A DNA stretch of 19,899 nucleotides. Source: Bacteroidia bacterium (lineage in GTDB: Bacteria > Bacteroidota > Bacteroidia > NS11-12g > UBA955). A model generated the notes under the pieces. The model was not told the DNA's origin, ran no database searches, and worked only from the letters and a program-made list of their open reading frames with translations. Within the stretch, counting starts at the first letter, position 1; each line of letters starts with the position of its first letter. The position numbers were made by a program, and so were the translations under genes. The DNA lies in assembly GCA_014376345.1 (NCBI GenBank), contig JACMRS010000188.1, forward strand, positions 1-19,899. The letters are read 5' to 3'. Shown piece after piece: positions 1 through 7,964 of this stretch.

Positions 1-1266
1 AAAAACCACTAACTTTTTAAAGCGGTAAAATACTTTTGTGAAAATATCAGAAATTATTTCATCGTGGCTTAAAGCATTTGATATGTTTTCATATTGAACA
101 AATAATTCATAGCCGTTGTTGTAAAATTGTATCCTACCATTAACATGGGTTGTATTAAAACCCCACTGATGGTTAAGGCAGTATGATATCACTTCTGACG
201 ATGCAGCAACATTATAATCTTTTTCGCCGATCTCCTCCAGCCCGCTCCATGAAAACCTTACGATCATGTCAAGATCAGTTAGCAAAATAATCAACGGCCC
301 GATTCTTTTTAATTTTTCAAGGATTTTTTTCTTTGAAGAAACACGTTTTAAATAATTCCCAAAGGATGCCTGAAGTTCTTCCCATGACAAAGGCATTGAT
401 CTGATAAGCCTTGGATTGTTTTCTACCTTTAAATAGCAATTTTTCCATTTCAGAACAGCTGCCTCAGAGTTTTCATATGTCTCATTAAGGTCCCATTCAT
501 CTCCGCAATACATAATTACAGGAATGACAGAAGCTTTTGAAAGATAATAATTATAAACGTTTCCGATCTTATTAAGCCTGTCGTTCATATAATAATTTTC
601 TTCGTGACAGAAATAAATAAAGCTTGCAAATGGGATCAGATATTCAGGCTTGAAAACCATTATCTGGTTATCCATCTGCCTGAATTTAACCTGCACTGCT
701 TCTTCTCTTTTAAATGACTCTTCTTTATTACCTTCATACTGCCCGTATGAAAACTGGGTAAGTAGAATAGTTATATCCCCTGTCTGATTATGTATTTGTT
801 TTGCCTGCTCAAGGGTTCTGATAACGCAGTCATTAGTATTTAAGATGGTAGTATTGCCCTGCTTTATACAAAGCCATGAATCGTCTTCGAAAGGATTACA
901 GATAAATCTGAGATCCTTTCCTACTTCCATCCATTGTCCGGGATCAACCTCAATAATGCTTTTGAAATTTAATTTTTCCAGAAAATCCACTACTTTTCTG
1001 TCCCTGGTTCTTTGAAAATACACAATGATATTTTTTCGGTGGCTCTCATCGATTTTCCTGATATTGGGAGGAAAAAAATGATCAGGATGCTCATGAGAGA
1101 ACCATATATGTGTTATCCTTTCAAACTCAGAAAACCTGAATTTTGAAGGGGACAAATGATCCCATCCATTATGAAACACAGGTTTTTCAACCCATGGATC
1201 ACAAATCAGGCTGATATTATCGTGATGGAATATAACAGAAGAATGGTTAACAAATTCTATTCTCAT
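1..1266 (-). CDS. Metallo-beta-lactamase-fold hydrolase, 3' end outside window
   Basis: An open frame of 422 codons reads from ATG at 1266 to the window edge without a stop, so the C-terminus is missing. An in-frame TAG lies four codons upstream of the ATG, which fixes the start region. Residues 58-63 read HEHPDH, the HxHxDH metal-binding signature of the metallo-beta-lactamase fold, preceded by a DPW segment at 23-25 and a beta-rich N-terminus, as in UlaG-like lactonases. The later part (about 190-420) is long and matches no domain I recognise. Proteins of this size and type often sit in surface polysaccharide gene clusters, but the neighbours needed to support that lie outside. GC content and use of AGG and ATC codons look higher than in the genes to the right; this was not measured. 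Substrate unknown. The frame is certain, the fold likely. Confidence 0.8.
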   Translation of the reverse strand, partial: MRIEFVNHSSVIFHHDNISLICDPWVEKPVFHNGWDHLSPSKFRFSEFERITHIWFSHEHPDHFFPPNIRKIDESHRKNIIVYFQRTRDRKVVDFLEKLNFKSIIEVDPGQWMEVGKDLRFICNPFEDDSWLCIKQGNTTILNTNDCVIRTLEQAKQIHNQTGDITILLTQFSYGQYEGNKEESFKREEAVQVKFRQMDNQIMVFKPEYLIPFASFIYFCHEENYYMNDRLNKIGNVYNYYLSKASVIPVIMYCGDEWDLNETYENSEAAVLKWKNCYLKVENNPRLIRSMPLSWEELQASFGNYLKRVSSKKKILEKLKRIGPLIILLTDLDMIVRFSWSGLEEIGEKDYNVAASSEVISYCLNHQWGFNTTHVNGRIQFYNNGYELFVQYENISNALSHDEIISDIFTKVFYRFKKLVVF

Positions 1267-1563
1267 GCTGTAAATCTATCCATTGAAAAAAAATTCATAA
1301 AACTGTGCATAACGACAAATTTAGAAAAATATTTGAGTTTCCGTTCCGTTTTAATGTAAAATATGTAACTTTCAACTTGTTTTTAAGTTGTAATACAAAT
1401 ATGAGAAGAAGCTTAAAATCACCCGGCAACCTATATCTTTTGTTTACAGCAATATCTTTCAAAGTTGCTTATAAATATCAGCGTACCTGCAGAAATCACG
1501 TTCCGCATATCCACCAGTTGAATGTGTCTTACTATAGAATAATTAAATTTTAAGAATTACAAA
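1267..1563. other. Intergenic gap of about 300 bases
   Basis: This gap lies between the 5' end of the metallo-hydrolase gene and the 3' end of the TPR gene, both on the minus strand. It contains one promoter-like element (1316-1323) and a 6-bp inverted repeat, CAACTT at 1373-1378 and AAGTTG at 1385-1390, with a 6-base loop and no following T-run. A plus-strand open frame at 1305-1553 resembles no known protein. No RNA gene and no clear terminator for the operon ending at 1564 were seen. Confidence 0.6.
1316..1323 (-). promoter_or_regulatory. TAnnTTTG promoter element before the metallo-hydrolase gene
   Basis: The minus strand reads TAAATTTG, a full match to the Bacteroidota -7 consensus TAnnTTTG, 49 bases before the ATG at 1266. 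No TTG/TTTG -33 element is seen at the usual spacing. In DNA this AT-rich the 6 fixed bases can occur by chance. Confidence 0.4.
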
Positions 1564-2460
1564 CTAACTTTTCTTTAATTCAGCAATTTGCTCACGGGCA
1601 AAGTCCTTAGTATCAGCATCTCCGTGCTTTTGGGTTTTTTTATAATACTTAATTGCGTTTTTCTTGTCCCCCTTCAATTTATAAGCATGTGCAATATTTG
1701 CAAGAACAACAAAATCTTTTGAATCCACTTTTTCAGCTCTGAGTAAATAAGTTAGAGCTAAATCATATTGATTCCTGATCATATAAACGACTGAAATATT
1801 CGATAAACTTTGAATATGATCAGGATAATAACTTAATACCGATTCTGATATCTGCTTCATGTTCTCAAGAAGTTTGTCATCATTTGTATCATAAATCTTA
1901 AGCACATAACTGTGAATGTTTTCAAGAAAAAAAGTTTTGCCATCTTTTTTTCTTTCATCAAATGACCAAAGCCAGGCGTTTTTAATAGTATCTGAGTATT
2001 GAATAGCCTTAATAATTTCTGTTGTAAATTCTTTATAATTGCGCATTTCACCAAGAATATAAATCTTCCCGAAACGCAAATCCAATCTGTCAGGAAAAAG
2101 TTTGATTCCTTTTTCAATATACTCCATTGCTTTTTTAACAAATACTGGATTATACTGAACATTGTTGCTAAGGTATCCTACATCATTTACAGCAGAATCT
2201 GCCAATTCAAAGATATTTACTCCTATAGGCTGTTTAACTAAACTAAGAGTTTCAGACATACTTTTCTGAATGTAGTAATTGTAATAACATACATATAATT
2301 CAGGATCTCTGGGTGATTCAGTTTCCCATTTTCTTAAAAAAGCTTTTTGTCCAGTTGTATCTTTTAATTCTATTAAAGCTTCATATCGGTTAAAATAATT
2401 CTGAGCGTTACAATCTATTCCAAATTGTAAAAGTAAGACTGTAATTAAAAATATTCTCAT
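1564..2460 (-). CDS. Secreted TPR-repeat protein
   Basis: The product has 298 residues. Residues 1-20 look like a signal peptide: a hydrophobic run (IFLITVLLLQFG) followed by a CNAQ end, so the protein is probably exported to the periplasm or outer membrane. Tetratricopeptide-like helix pairs are visible at about 105-160 and, more clearly, at 202-290, where the spacing of Ala, Tyr and Gly (for example NIAHAYKLKGDKKNAIKYY) fits the TPR pattern. TPR proteins mediate protein-protein contact; no catalytic motif is seen and the partner is unknown. It is the last gene of the minus-strand run, 17 bases after the membrane protein gene, so the two may be co-transcribed. The ATG at 2460 is the natural start because it opens the signal peptide. 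Membership of the TPR superfamily is likely; the role is unassigned. Confidence 0.85.
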   Translation of the reverse strand: MRIFLITVLLLQFGIDCNAQNYFNRYEALIELKDTTGQKAFLRKWETESPRDPELYVCYYNYYIQKSMSETLSLVKQPIGVNIFELADSAVNDVGYLSNNVQYNPVFVKKAMEYIEKGIKLFPDRLDLRFGKIYILGEMRNYKEFTTEIIKAIQYSDTIKNAWLWSFDERKKDGKTFFLENIHSYVLKIYDTNDDKLLENMKQISESVLSYYPDHIQSLSNISVVYMIRNQYDLALTYLLRAEKVDSKDFVVLANIAHAYKLKGDKKNAIKYYKKTQKHGDADTKDFAREQIAELKKS

Positions 2461-2477
2461 AGAACAATGTTATCAAT

Positions 2478-3128
2478 TCATGCATAAATACCACCAATAT
2501 TAAATATAAACCAGATAAAAGGAATGCAAAATATAGCATCTCCCATAATATGATATCTTGAATTTAAAGAGTAATAATTTTCAAAACGACTAATTGCAAT
2601 AAGTATACCTGCTGCTATCATGTTCCATAAATGAACCTGCATAATCATTGGGTCGTAAGTGAATTTCGAAACAATTAATAAAAAAATTACAATGATTACC
2701 TGAAGCCCCAAAAGAAAAGACTTAAGTTTTGCCGGTTCAGCAATATAGTTTTTATCTATATAATTTTCTATATATTGGCTTCTGAATAGAGTGAGAGTAT
2801 AAGAATACACCAAACAAATAAGAAAGAAAACAACCAGAAAAACCAGCATGTCTGAGTTAAAGCTCTTTGAAGTTAATAATGGAATACCACAAACTAGAAA
2901 TGTAAATAAAACTGAAAAGAGTAATTCACGAGCACCCTTTAAAATATGAGCAGGTATAGCGTAAACTACTTTAACAATAATCAAAGTTGCAAAAGGAACG
3001 ATTGCTGAAAATACAGTAATATCAGAATCAAAAAACCGACAAAACTGCACAAAACATGCAAAGGATCCTAAAGTTATAAGAAGATCAGACTTTAATATAA
3101 ATTTCTTACCTGAAAGTAAAATCCACAC
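2478..3128 (-). CDS. Polytopic inner-membrane protein of unknown function
   Basis: The product has 216 residues and is mostly hydrophobic. About six or seven membrane segments can be read, near residues 13-31, 36-57, 66-86, 93-114, 137-156, 165-182 and 197-213. No family motif or conserved charged site is recognised, so no function is proposed. The frame begins at a GTG at 3128, five bases after the nifU-like stop, and no ATG occurs until residue 94. GTG with translational coupling to the upstream gene is therefore the best start, though it has no visible Shine-Dalgarno. It lies between the NifU-like gene and the secreted TPR gene, probably in one transcript with both. The close spacing may mean nothing about Fe-S metabolism. 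Confident as a real gene because the frame is long and the hydrophobic pattern coherent. Confidence 0.8.
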   Translation of the reverse strand: MWILLSGKKFILKSDLLITLGSFACFVQFCRFFDSDITVFSAIVPFATLIIVKVVYAIPAHILKGARELLFSVLFTFLVCGIPLLTSKSFNSDMLVFLVVFFLICLVYSYTLTLFRSQYIENYIDKNYIAEPAKLKSFLLGLQVIIVIFLLIVSKFTYDPMIMQVHLWNMIAAGILIAISRFENYYSLNSRYHIMGDAIFCIPFIWFIFNIGGIYA

Positions 3129-3133
3129 AATAA

Positions 3134-3367
3134 TTACTGTGAAACAGCAATAACAGATGAAACCTGAGGGATGGCTTTTTTAATAGCTTCTTCAATACCT
3201 GCTTTCATGGTCATGTGACTCATTTCGCAACTACTACAAGCTCCCAGCAAACGCAAGGTTACTACGAAATTTTCATCAATTCCTACAAGTTCAACATTAC
3301 CTCCGTCCATTTGCAGAAATGGTCTTACAGCATCGAGAGCTTCTTCTACCTTACTAATTGCGTCCAT
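3134..3367 (-). CDS. NifU-like Fe-S scaffold domain protein
   Basis: A 77-residue stand-alone NifU C-terminal domain. The family pattern is clear: an N-terminal helix ending in RPFLQMDGGNVEL (15-27), then a beta strand, then the cluster-binding CSSC at 44-47 followed by a helix (SHMTMKAGIEEAI). Such proteins (NfuA/IscU-partner type) hold a transient 4Fe-4S cluster, normally as dimers sharing the two CxxC motifs, and pass it to apo-proteins in the cytoplasm. It lies 56 bases downstream of mrp, another Fe-S carrier, and this pairing supports the assignment. A full TAnnTTTG element 11 bases before the ATG suggests it also has its own promoter with a very short leader. Length and motif are as expected for the family. 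Confidence 0.93.
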   Translation of the reverse strand: MDAISKVEEALDAVRPFLQMDGGNVELVGIDENFVVTLRLLGACSSCEMSHMTMKAGIEEAIKKAIPQVSSVIAVSQ

Positions 3368-3378
3368 TTATATACTCG

Positions 3379-3386
3379 CAAATTTA
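3379..3386 (-). promoter_or_regulatory. TAnnTTTG promoter element before the NifU-like gene
   Basis: The minus strand reads TAAATTTG in the 56-base gap after mrp, with 11 bases between the element and the ATG at 3367. If transcription starts 4-6 bases past the element, the leader is only about 5-7 bases. A TTG lies upstream (3401-3403), but only 14 bases from the element, which is short for a -33 box. Confidence 0.5.
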
Positions 3387-3423
3387 AAAAAAATAACTGA
3401 CAATTGAAGATATTTAAATTGGG

Positions 3424-4482
3424 TTATATAACTAACGAGTTAGAGATAGAAACTTTTCTGGCAAGGTTTGCAGTAATTTCTGAAAAGAGATTGTTTACAT
3501 AGCTTCCAGATGTAGTTGACCCATTATCAGATGCTTCACATAATTCAGCATTAATTGGGAGACTACCTAAAAGATCGGTATTAAATTCGGTACAAAGCTT
3601 TTCAGCTCCGCCTTCTCCAAAAATCTTATATTTTAAATTTGGTTGATCAGGAGGTGAAAAATATGACATATTTTCAATCACTCCCAGTATTTTCACATTT
3701 ATTGCCGGCATTCTGAACATAGCCATGGCTTTTCTTGCATCTGCTATTGCCACATCCTGAGGTGTTGTGATTATAACAACACCATTCAAAGGAATCATCT
3801 GTGATATTGTTATCTGCACATCCCCGGTTCCCGGAGGCATATCAATTATAAGATAATCGAGTTCGCCCCAATGAACATCATTGACAAATTGTTTAATAGC
3901 AGATGAAACCATGGGGCCTCTCCAAACAATAGCTTCATCAGGTCGGGAAAGCAAACCTATTGAAAACAACTTAATTCCATTTTTTTCAACAGGTAGCATT
4001 AACTTTCTTCCAACACTTTCAATCATTTCAACAGGCCCTGAAATACCAAACATTGTTGGAATTGATGGTCCATAAATATCAGCATCTAAAAGTCCAACTG
4101 TTGCTCCTGTTCCCGCTAAATAAGCTGCTAAATTCGCTGAAACAGTGGATTTACCAACACCACCTTTACCTGAAGCAACCGCAATAATATTTCTCACACC
4201 CGGTAAAATACTCTTATCTCCTTTTCTGGATGTCACATCAGAAGTCATTTCTATTTTAATTTCCAGATCCATTTTTACAAAATGATGTATAGCGGTTCGG
4301 CATGCATTTTCAATGACCTCTTTCATAGGGCAGGCCGGAGTAGTAAGAAATACAGAAAAACTCACCATCGTTTCAGTAAGTTTCAAATTTCTTACCATTC
4401 CAAGGGTCACTATGTCTTTATGAAGGTCAGGATCTTCTACCTGCATTAAAGCTTTTAATATATCTTCTTCTGTATAGCTCAT
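3424..4482 (-). CDS. mrp: Mrp/ApbC/NBP35-family Fe-S cluster carrier ATPase
   Basis: 352 residues. Residues 1-90 form the MIP18/DUF59-type domain, with DPDLHKDIVTLGMV at 17-30 and TTPACP around Cys51. Residues about 97-345 form the P-loop NTPase domain of the Mrp/MinD class: deviant Walker A GKGGVGKST at 105-113, LLDADIYGPSIP after it, and a Walker B region LIIDMPPGTGD. The family carries 4Fe-4S clusters to target proteins using ATP. The C-terminal CxxC found in many ApbC/Nbp35 proteins after the ENMS motif is absent; the segment reads ENMSYFSPPDQPN. So cluster binding, if kept, must use other ligands, perhaps Cys51. The ATG overlaps the upstream stop as ATGA and follows an A12 run; a NifU-like gene follows. 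Identification is secure. Confidence 0.96.
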   Translation of the reverse strand: MSYTEEDILKALMQVEDPDLHKDIVTLGMVRNLKLTETMVSFSVFLTTPACPMKEVIENACRTAIHHFVKMDLEIKIEMTSDVTSRKGDKSILPGVRNIIAVASGKGGVGKSTVSANLAAYLAGTGATVGLLDADIYGPSIPTMFGISGPVEMIESVGRKLMLPVEKNGIKLFSIGLLSRPDEAIVWRGPMVSSAIKQFVNDVHWGELDYLIIDMPPGTGDVQITISQMIPLNGVVIITTPQDVAIADARKAMAMFRMPAINVKILGVIENMSYFSPPDQPNLKYKIFGEGGAEKLCTEFNTDLLGSLPINAELCEASDNGSTTSGSYVNNLFSEITANLARKVSISNSLVI

Positions 4483-4778
4483 TTTTTTTTTTTGAAATAA
4501 TTAATTATTCGCCCAAAAAATCTTTTTTCGAATTGAAGGAAAAATCCAAATTGACCAAAAACAAATCCCCAACCCAAAAGCATAATATTATAGACTGGAA
4601 GTATAAGGACATAAAACATAACCCTTTGGAAAAAAGTGCTTGAAACAGATATTCCCAAAAAGTGCTTAATTCCAATCACCGAAAAACCAGTACAGGTAAA
4701 TACGCACAAAATAGCAACTACCTGCCAAACCGAATCTACATTCCAGCGTTTTTTTAATTTTTCGAAAAAGGACACCAA
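4479..4778 (-). CDS. Small two-helix membrane protein, DUF6787-like
   Basis: 99 residues with a basic amphipathic N-terminus (FFEKLKKRWNV), two membrane segments near residues 18-42 and 50-78, then FGQFGFF and a basic tail ending in four lysines. Size, topology and the FGQF motif resemble the DUF6787 family of Bacteroidota as I remember it; function unknown. There is no ATG: a TGA stop lies directly before TTG at 4778, and GTG follows at 4775, so the start is TTG or, equally likely, GTG. The 3' end is unusual: the four Lys codons are an uninterrupted A12, and the stop overlaps the mrp start by four bases (ATGA). This implies translational coupling with mrp. A promoter element lies 17 bases upstream. 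Real gene likely; family call moderate. Confidence 0.78.
   Translation of the reverse strand: MVSFFEKLKKRWNVDSVWQVVAILCVFTCTGFSVIGIKHFLGISVSSTFFQRVMFYVLILPVYNIMLLGWGFVFGQFGFFLQFEKRFFGRIINYFKKKK
4482..4493 (-). repeat. A12 homopolymer (T12 on plus) at the membrane protein/mrp junction
   Basis: Twelve A residues on the coding strand make the last four Lys codons of the 99-residue protein and supply the A of the mrp ATG. Such runs are prone to polymerase and ribosome slippage and to sequencing error. A -1 ribosomal slip or one extra A would put the upstream frame directly in frame with mrp. Confidence 0.9.
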
Positions 4779-4795
4779 TCAGGAATTTTACCCGG

Positions 4796-4803
4796 CAAAG
4801 GTA
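4796..4803 (-). promoter_or_regulatory. TAnnTTTG promoter element before the small membrane protein and mrp
   Basis: The minus strand reads TACCTTTG, a full match to the -7 consensus, inside the 38-base gap after the LRR protein gene. It lies 17 bases before the TTG at 4778 (20 before the GTG). A start point 4-6 bases downstream would give a leader of roughly 11-15 bases. No clear -33 box. Confidence 0.5.
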
Positions 4804-4816
4804 AGTTAATTATCCC

Positions 4817-7264
4817 TTATTCTGCTTTTAATCCAGTAATGCTAATGACATCTTCGATTGTTTTTGTTGCAGGTAAAAGTTTGGTCATACGGAAATAAAC
4901 AAGTGAATTGCTTGTGAGATTAAGAGATTTAAGATCTTTGGCCGTTAAATAATAAAAATTACCAGTGTAATCAATTACAGCTATCAGAGATGTATTTACT
5001 AAATCGAGCATTATATTTCCGGGTTTTAGTACCTGCACTGAATTGATATTTTTTTGAATAACATAAACCTGTTTTACATCTATCGGCAAACCCCCGTTAT
5101 CAGTATAAGCAGCAATAATTTCTGATGTAGCTCCTGTTTTTTCTTCAGTCATGGCAGCAAAAACACCTAATTCTCTTATTCTGATTTCTTGGAGTTTTTT
5201 CGTTTTATTCATACTATTTTCCCGTGATGAAAAATATTGCTTATAAGCGGTAGCTCTGTTAAGAATACTATTATTAAAAGCATTCTCGCGGGCTGCAAGT
5301 GAAGTTGAGTATTTTTTATAAAGTTTCGAGAAAAAAGCGATTTCCTTTGCTTTTTTCTTTACAGATTTTTCATCAGTAATCAAAGCTTTTATTTGTATAA
5401 AGCCTTCATCAGTTTTTAAAGTAATTAAACAGAACTCATTACCGGAAACATATTTAATTCGGATATCATTATACTTCATCTGAGATACATACTCTCTGGT
5501 AAATTCTTTTTTATCTTCTTTTGAAGAAATATAAATAAAATTAAATTTTGAAAATGGCTTAAGCTCAGGAAACAGAAGGTTATTAAGTTTATCTGTCAAA
5601 CGAAAATAAATAAATCCTTTTACAGCATCCTTTGGGGCAAGCCGTTGAATTTTAATCAAACTTCTTCCTTTTTTTACCTTTACATAGATTTTATTAATAT
5701 TTTGAACTTCCCAATTTTGTTGAGGCTTAACTACATATTTACCTTCAATCACAATATTCTGAACTGTTGTGAAGGCATCATTGAGAAAGTAGTTATTTTC
5801 AGAAAAAAAACGAGAATTAAAATCGCTATTATCAAGGTGGTAATAGTTTTCTGAAGAAGGACTTTGTTTGAGGTTGTAGAAATCTTGAGGAATAATTCCT
5901 GCATCTGAATAATAATAAATTCTAAGATCAAACCAAGATTTACTTTCTGGATCGAGAAGATAATTTCCGGCTAAAGTATCATTATCACCAAAATATTCAA
6001 CCTTTATCTGTCTGCCTTCCTTTAACTTCAGATTGTTTTTTGAAGTTGATGCAACAATATTGAACATTGTTTTTGAAGAGAAATATTCAGGATCTGAACC
6101 ACCAATTGCTTTCATTGGGACACCTGTAAACAAAAGGTCAGCCTGATTTTCAAGATGAGTAATTCTAACATAGACTGTTTCAGCCGGCGAGTTATTTTCA
6201 TCATCAACAAATGATTCAGCAGGAATAAGTGCATTAATACCATTTAAGGTATGCAATATCGCGGCCTTGTGTGGATCAATCGCGAATATTTCACCTTGCT
6301 TTTTTATTCTTTCATAAGGAGGTGATAAAGCAGGACTGCTGACAAAATCTATTGAAGGCGCCTGAGCAAAAGAAATTATAGCTCCTGCACTGTCTGAATT
6401 AAGAGAAAATGTTTCAGGAATTTTAGCATTTGTTACAAACAGCTCACCTTTCCATATCGCGATAAGTCTGTCTCTCTCAAACTCACTCAAAGAATTATTA
6501 TCAGAAAAATAATTAATTCTGATACCTTTTGAAACATCATATTCTTTATCATAAATTATTTCAAAATACTCAACACCAAGGTCTTCAATACCATTACCTG
6601 CAGCTCTTGAAAGGTTATCATAAAGATTGAGAGTACTAAGCATTTTTAGAGAGCTTAGTGATGAGGGAAGATCAGTAAGCCTGTCAACACTCAACGAAAG
6701 TGTATTTAAAAAAGGAAAGCTGCTAAGAATATTAGTAATTTCTTCAAGATGCCGTGGCAGAAGATCCCCGATCAGTGAAAGATTATTGATTTTTCTTTCA
6801 AAGGGCTTTAAAAATTTATAATTTTCTACCTTCTCATCAAGATAAATAGTTAAGGAATTTAATGTTGGCAAAGAGGCTAGATCAGCAATTCTTTCCGTGT
6901 TTTCTTCATTTGAATAAATGGTTATAGATTCAATATAAATAAGGCTGTCCAATAATGCTTTTGACGGGAAATTATTGAATCGTTTAAATTGTATATCCGT
7001 AAGTTCATCAATTTTCAATGCAGCTCTTAAAACAGTTAATACATCAACATCCCCGTTTATTCTAATTGAAGAAATATAAAATAATTTCTCAGCATTTTTG
7101 GCAAATTGCAATGCTTCTGATTGAGTATTAATCTCCAGTTTTACAAAACGATTTCTGACAACTTCCTTTAAAGAATAATAATCTTTAGTTTGTGCAAATT
7201 GGTTTTGACAGCAAAGCAACAAAACCATCAATAAGAAATTTCTAATATATTTATTTACAAGCAT
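4817..7264 (-). CDS. Large secreted protein with LRR-like N-terminus and Bacteroidota surface domain
   Basis: 815 residues. Residues 1-24 are a signal peptide (KYIRN, then FLLMVLLLCC, ending QFAQ). Residues about 60-216 have irregular leucine-rich repeats, for example LPTLNSLTIYL and FPFLNTLSLSVDRLTDLP. Residues about 325-480 match a pattern common in large Bacteroidota surface proteins: HTLNGINALIPAESFVD, an Asp-rich link, VYVRITHLENQADLLFTGVPM, then a beta-rich tail. Residues about 640-720 are charged and probably helical. A final beta domain (about 720-810) follows. No catalytic motif and no type IX sorting domain were recognised, so it probably stays in the periplasm or at the outer membrane by other means. 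It has its own promoter element 7 bases before the ATG and lies 71 bases after the YigZ-like gene. Function unknown; binding or adhesion is a guess. Confidence 0.85.
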   Translation of the reverse strand: MLVNKYIRNFLLMVLLLCCQNQFAQTKDYYSLKEVVRNRFVKLEINTQSEALQFAKNAEKLFYISSIRINGDVDVLTVLRAALKIDELTDIQFKRFNNFPSKALLDSLIYIESITIYSNEENTERIADLASLPTLNSLTIYLDEKVENYKFLKPFERKINNLSLIGDLLPRHLEEITNILSSFPFLNTLSLSVDRLTDLPSSLSSLKMLSTLNLYDNLSRAAGNGIEDLGVEYFEIIYDKEYDVSKGIRINYFSDNNSLSEFERDRLIAIWKGELFVTNAKIPETFSLNSDSAGAIISFAQAPSIDFVSSPALSPPYERIKKQGEIFAIDPHKAAILHTLNGINALIPAESFVDDENNSPAETVYVRITHLENQADLLFTGVPMKAIGGSDPEYFSSKTMFNIVASTSKNNLKLKEGRQIKVEYFGDNDTLAGNYLLDPESKSWFDLRIYYYSDAGIIPQDFYNLKQSPSSENYYHLDNSDFNSRFFSENNYFLNDAFTTVQNIVIEGKYVVKPQQNWEVQNINKIYVKVKKGRSLIKIQRLAPKDAVKGFIYFRLTDKLNNLLFPELKPFSKFNFIYISSKEDKKEFTREYVSQMKYNDIRIKYVSGNEFCLITLKTDEGFIQIKALITDEKSVKKKAKEIAFFSKLYKKYSTSLAARENAFNNSILNRATAYKQYFSSRENSMNKTKKLQEIRIRELGVFAAMTEEKTGATSEIIAAYTDNGGLPIDVKQVYVIQKNINSVQVLKPGNIMLDLVNTSLIAVIDYTGNFYYLTAKDLKSLNLTSNSLVYFRMTKLLPATKTIEDVISITGLKAE

Positions 7265-7271
7265 CTATTTT

Positions 7272-7279
7272 CAAAAATA
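7272..7279 (-). promoter_or_regulatory. TAnnTTTG promoter element before the large LRR protein
   Basis: The minus strand reads TATTTTTG in the 71-base gap after the YigZ-like gene. Only 7 bases separate it from the ATG at 7264, so a start 4-6 bases downstream leaves a leader of about 1-3 bases. No -33 TTG at the expected distance. Confidence 0.45.
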
Positions 7280-7335
7280 GGTATAGAATAGTTAAATTGT
7301 TAATTTGTTGATTTATAAACGAAAATTTTGTGTGA

Positions 7336-7953
7336 TTATTGCTCTGTTCTGAGATACAATACTTTAAGTTTATGAAATGTTTTTGACTGATGAAGAAATG
7401 TAGAAACAGAAGACTGCCTGATACTAATTTCAAAGATTATATTCTCATATCGGTTACAAGTAATAATAGCAGCACCACTGAATCTGATTAAACGGTAAGC
7501 CTCGCTTTCATTGTTATATTCACAACAAATACTGTAAATATCATTAATAGTTTTAGTAGAAATTTTTGCGTTTTCGATAGCCATTTTTGCCGTATCCCCA
7601 TATGCCTCAATCAAACCCGGTATACCGAGTAAGGTACCACCAAAATATCGAATCACTATAATTATTACATTTGTGAGATCCTGATTCTGAATATATTTAA
7701 AAATAGGTCGGCCGGCTGATCCTGAAGGCTCTCCGTCGTCATCAGTCCGAAAAGCAGTCTTTGCAGCACCAATGCGCCATGCATAACAGCAATGTGAAGC
7801 ATCAGAAAATTGAATTCGAAGATCTGAAAGAATCTTCTTTATCATTTCTTCATTTTTAACATGAAAAGCAAAACCAAAAAATTTGCTTCCTTTAAATTTC
7901 AAAGAAGACTCGCCTTTTATATCAATTGTTTTATAAGTATCACTGAATAACAA
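7336..7953 (-). CDS. YigZ/IMPACT (UPF0029) family protein
   Basis: 205 residues. The family signature DDGEPSGSAGRPI is present at about residues 71-83, followed by VIIIVIRYFGGTLLGIPGLIEAYGDTA, the second conserved block. The C-terminal part (about 140-205) is the weaker ferredoxin-like domain typical of bacterial YigZ. Relatives are related to eukaryotic IMPACT, a translation regulator; the bacterial role is not established. The start is a TTG at 7953: the frame has a TAA seven codons upstream and no ATG in between, and the TTG lies 11 bases after the ribD stop, implying co-translation. Length agrees with E. coli YigZ. The family call is secure; the exact first codon is less so. Confidence 0.92.
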   Translation of the reverse strand: MLFSDTYKTIDIKGESSLKFKGSKFFGFAFHVKNEEMIKKILSDLRIQFSDASHCCYAWRIGAAKTAFRTDDDGEPSGSAGRPIFKYIQNQDLTNVIIIVIRYFGGTLLGIPGLIEAYGDTAKMAIENAKISTKTINDIYSICCEYNNESEAYRLIRFSGAAIITCNRYENIIFEISIRQSSVSTFLHQSKTFHKLKVLYLRTEQ

Positions 7954-7964
7954 AAATGCTGATT

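Noticed and set aside
1373..1390. CAACTT/AAGTTG hairpin as a terminator
   Set aside because: Six-bp AT-rich stem with no T-run on either strand.
1305..1553. 82-codon plus-strand open frame in the intergenic gap
   Set aside because: No recognisable domain, no promoter or start signal, and biased toward residues from AT-rich noise; kept only as part of the gap description.
5645..5854. Short open frames antisense to the large LRR gene
   Set aside because: Shadows of a long, well-supported frame with a signal peptide and domains.
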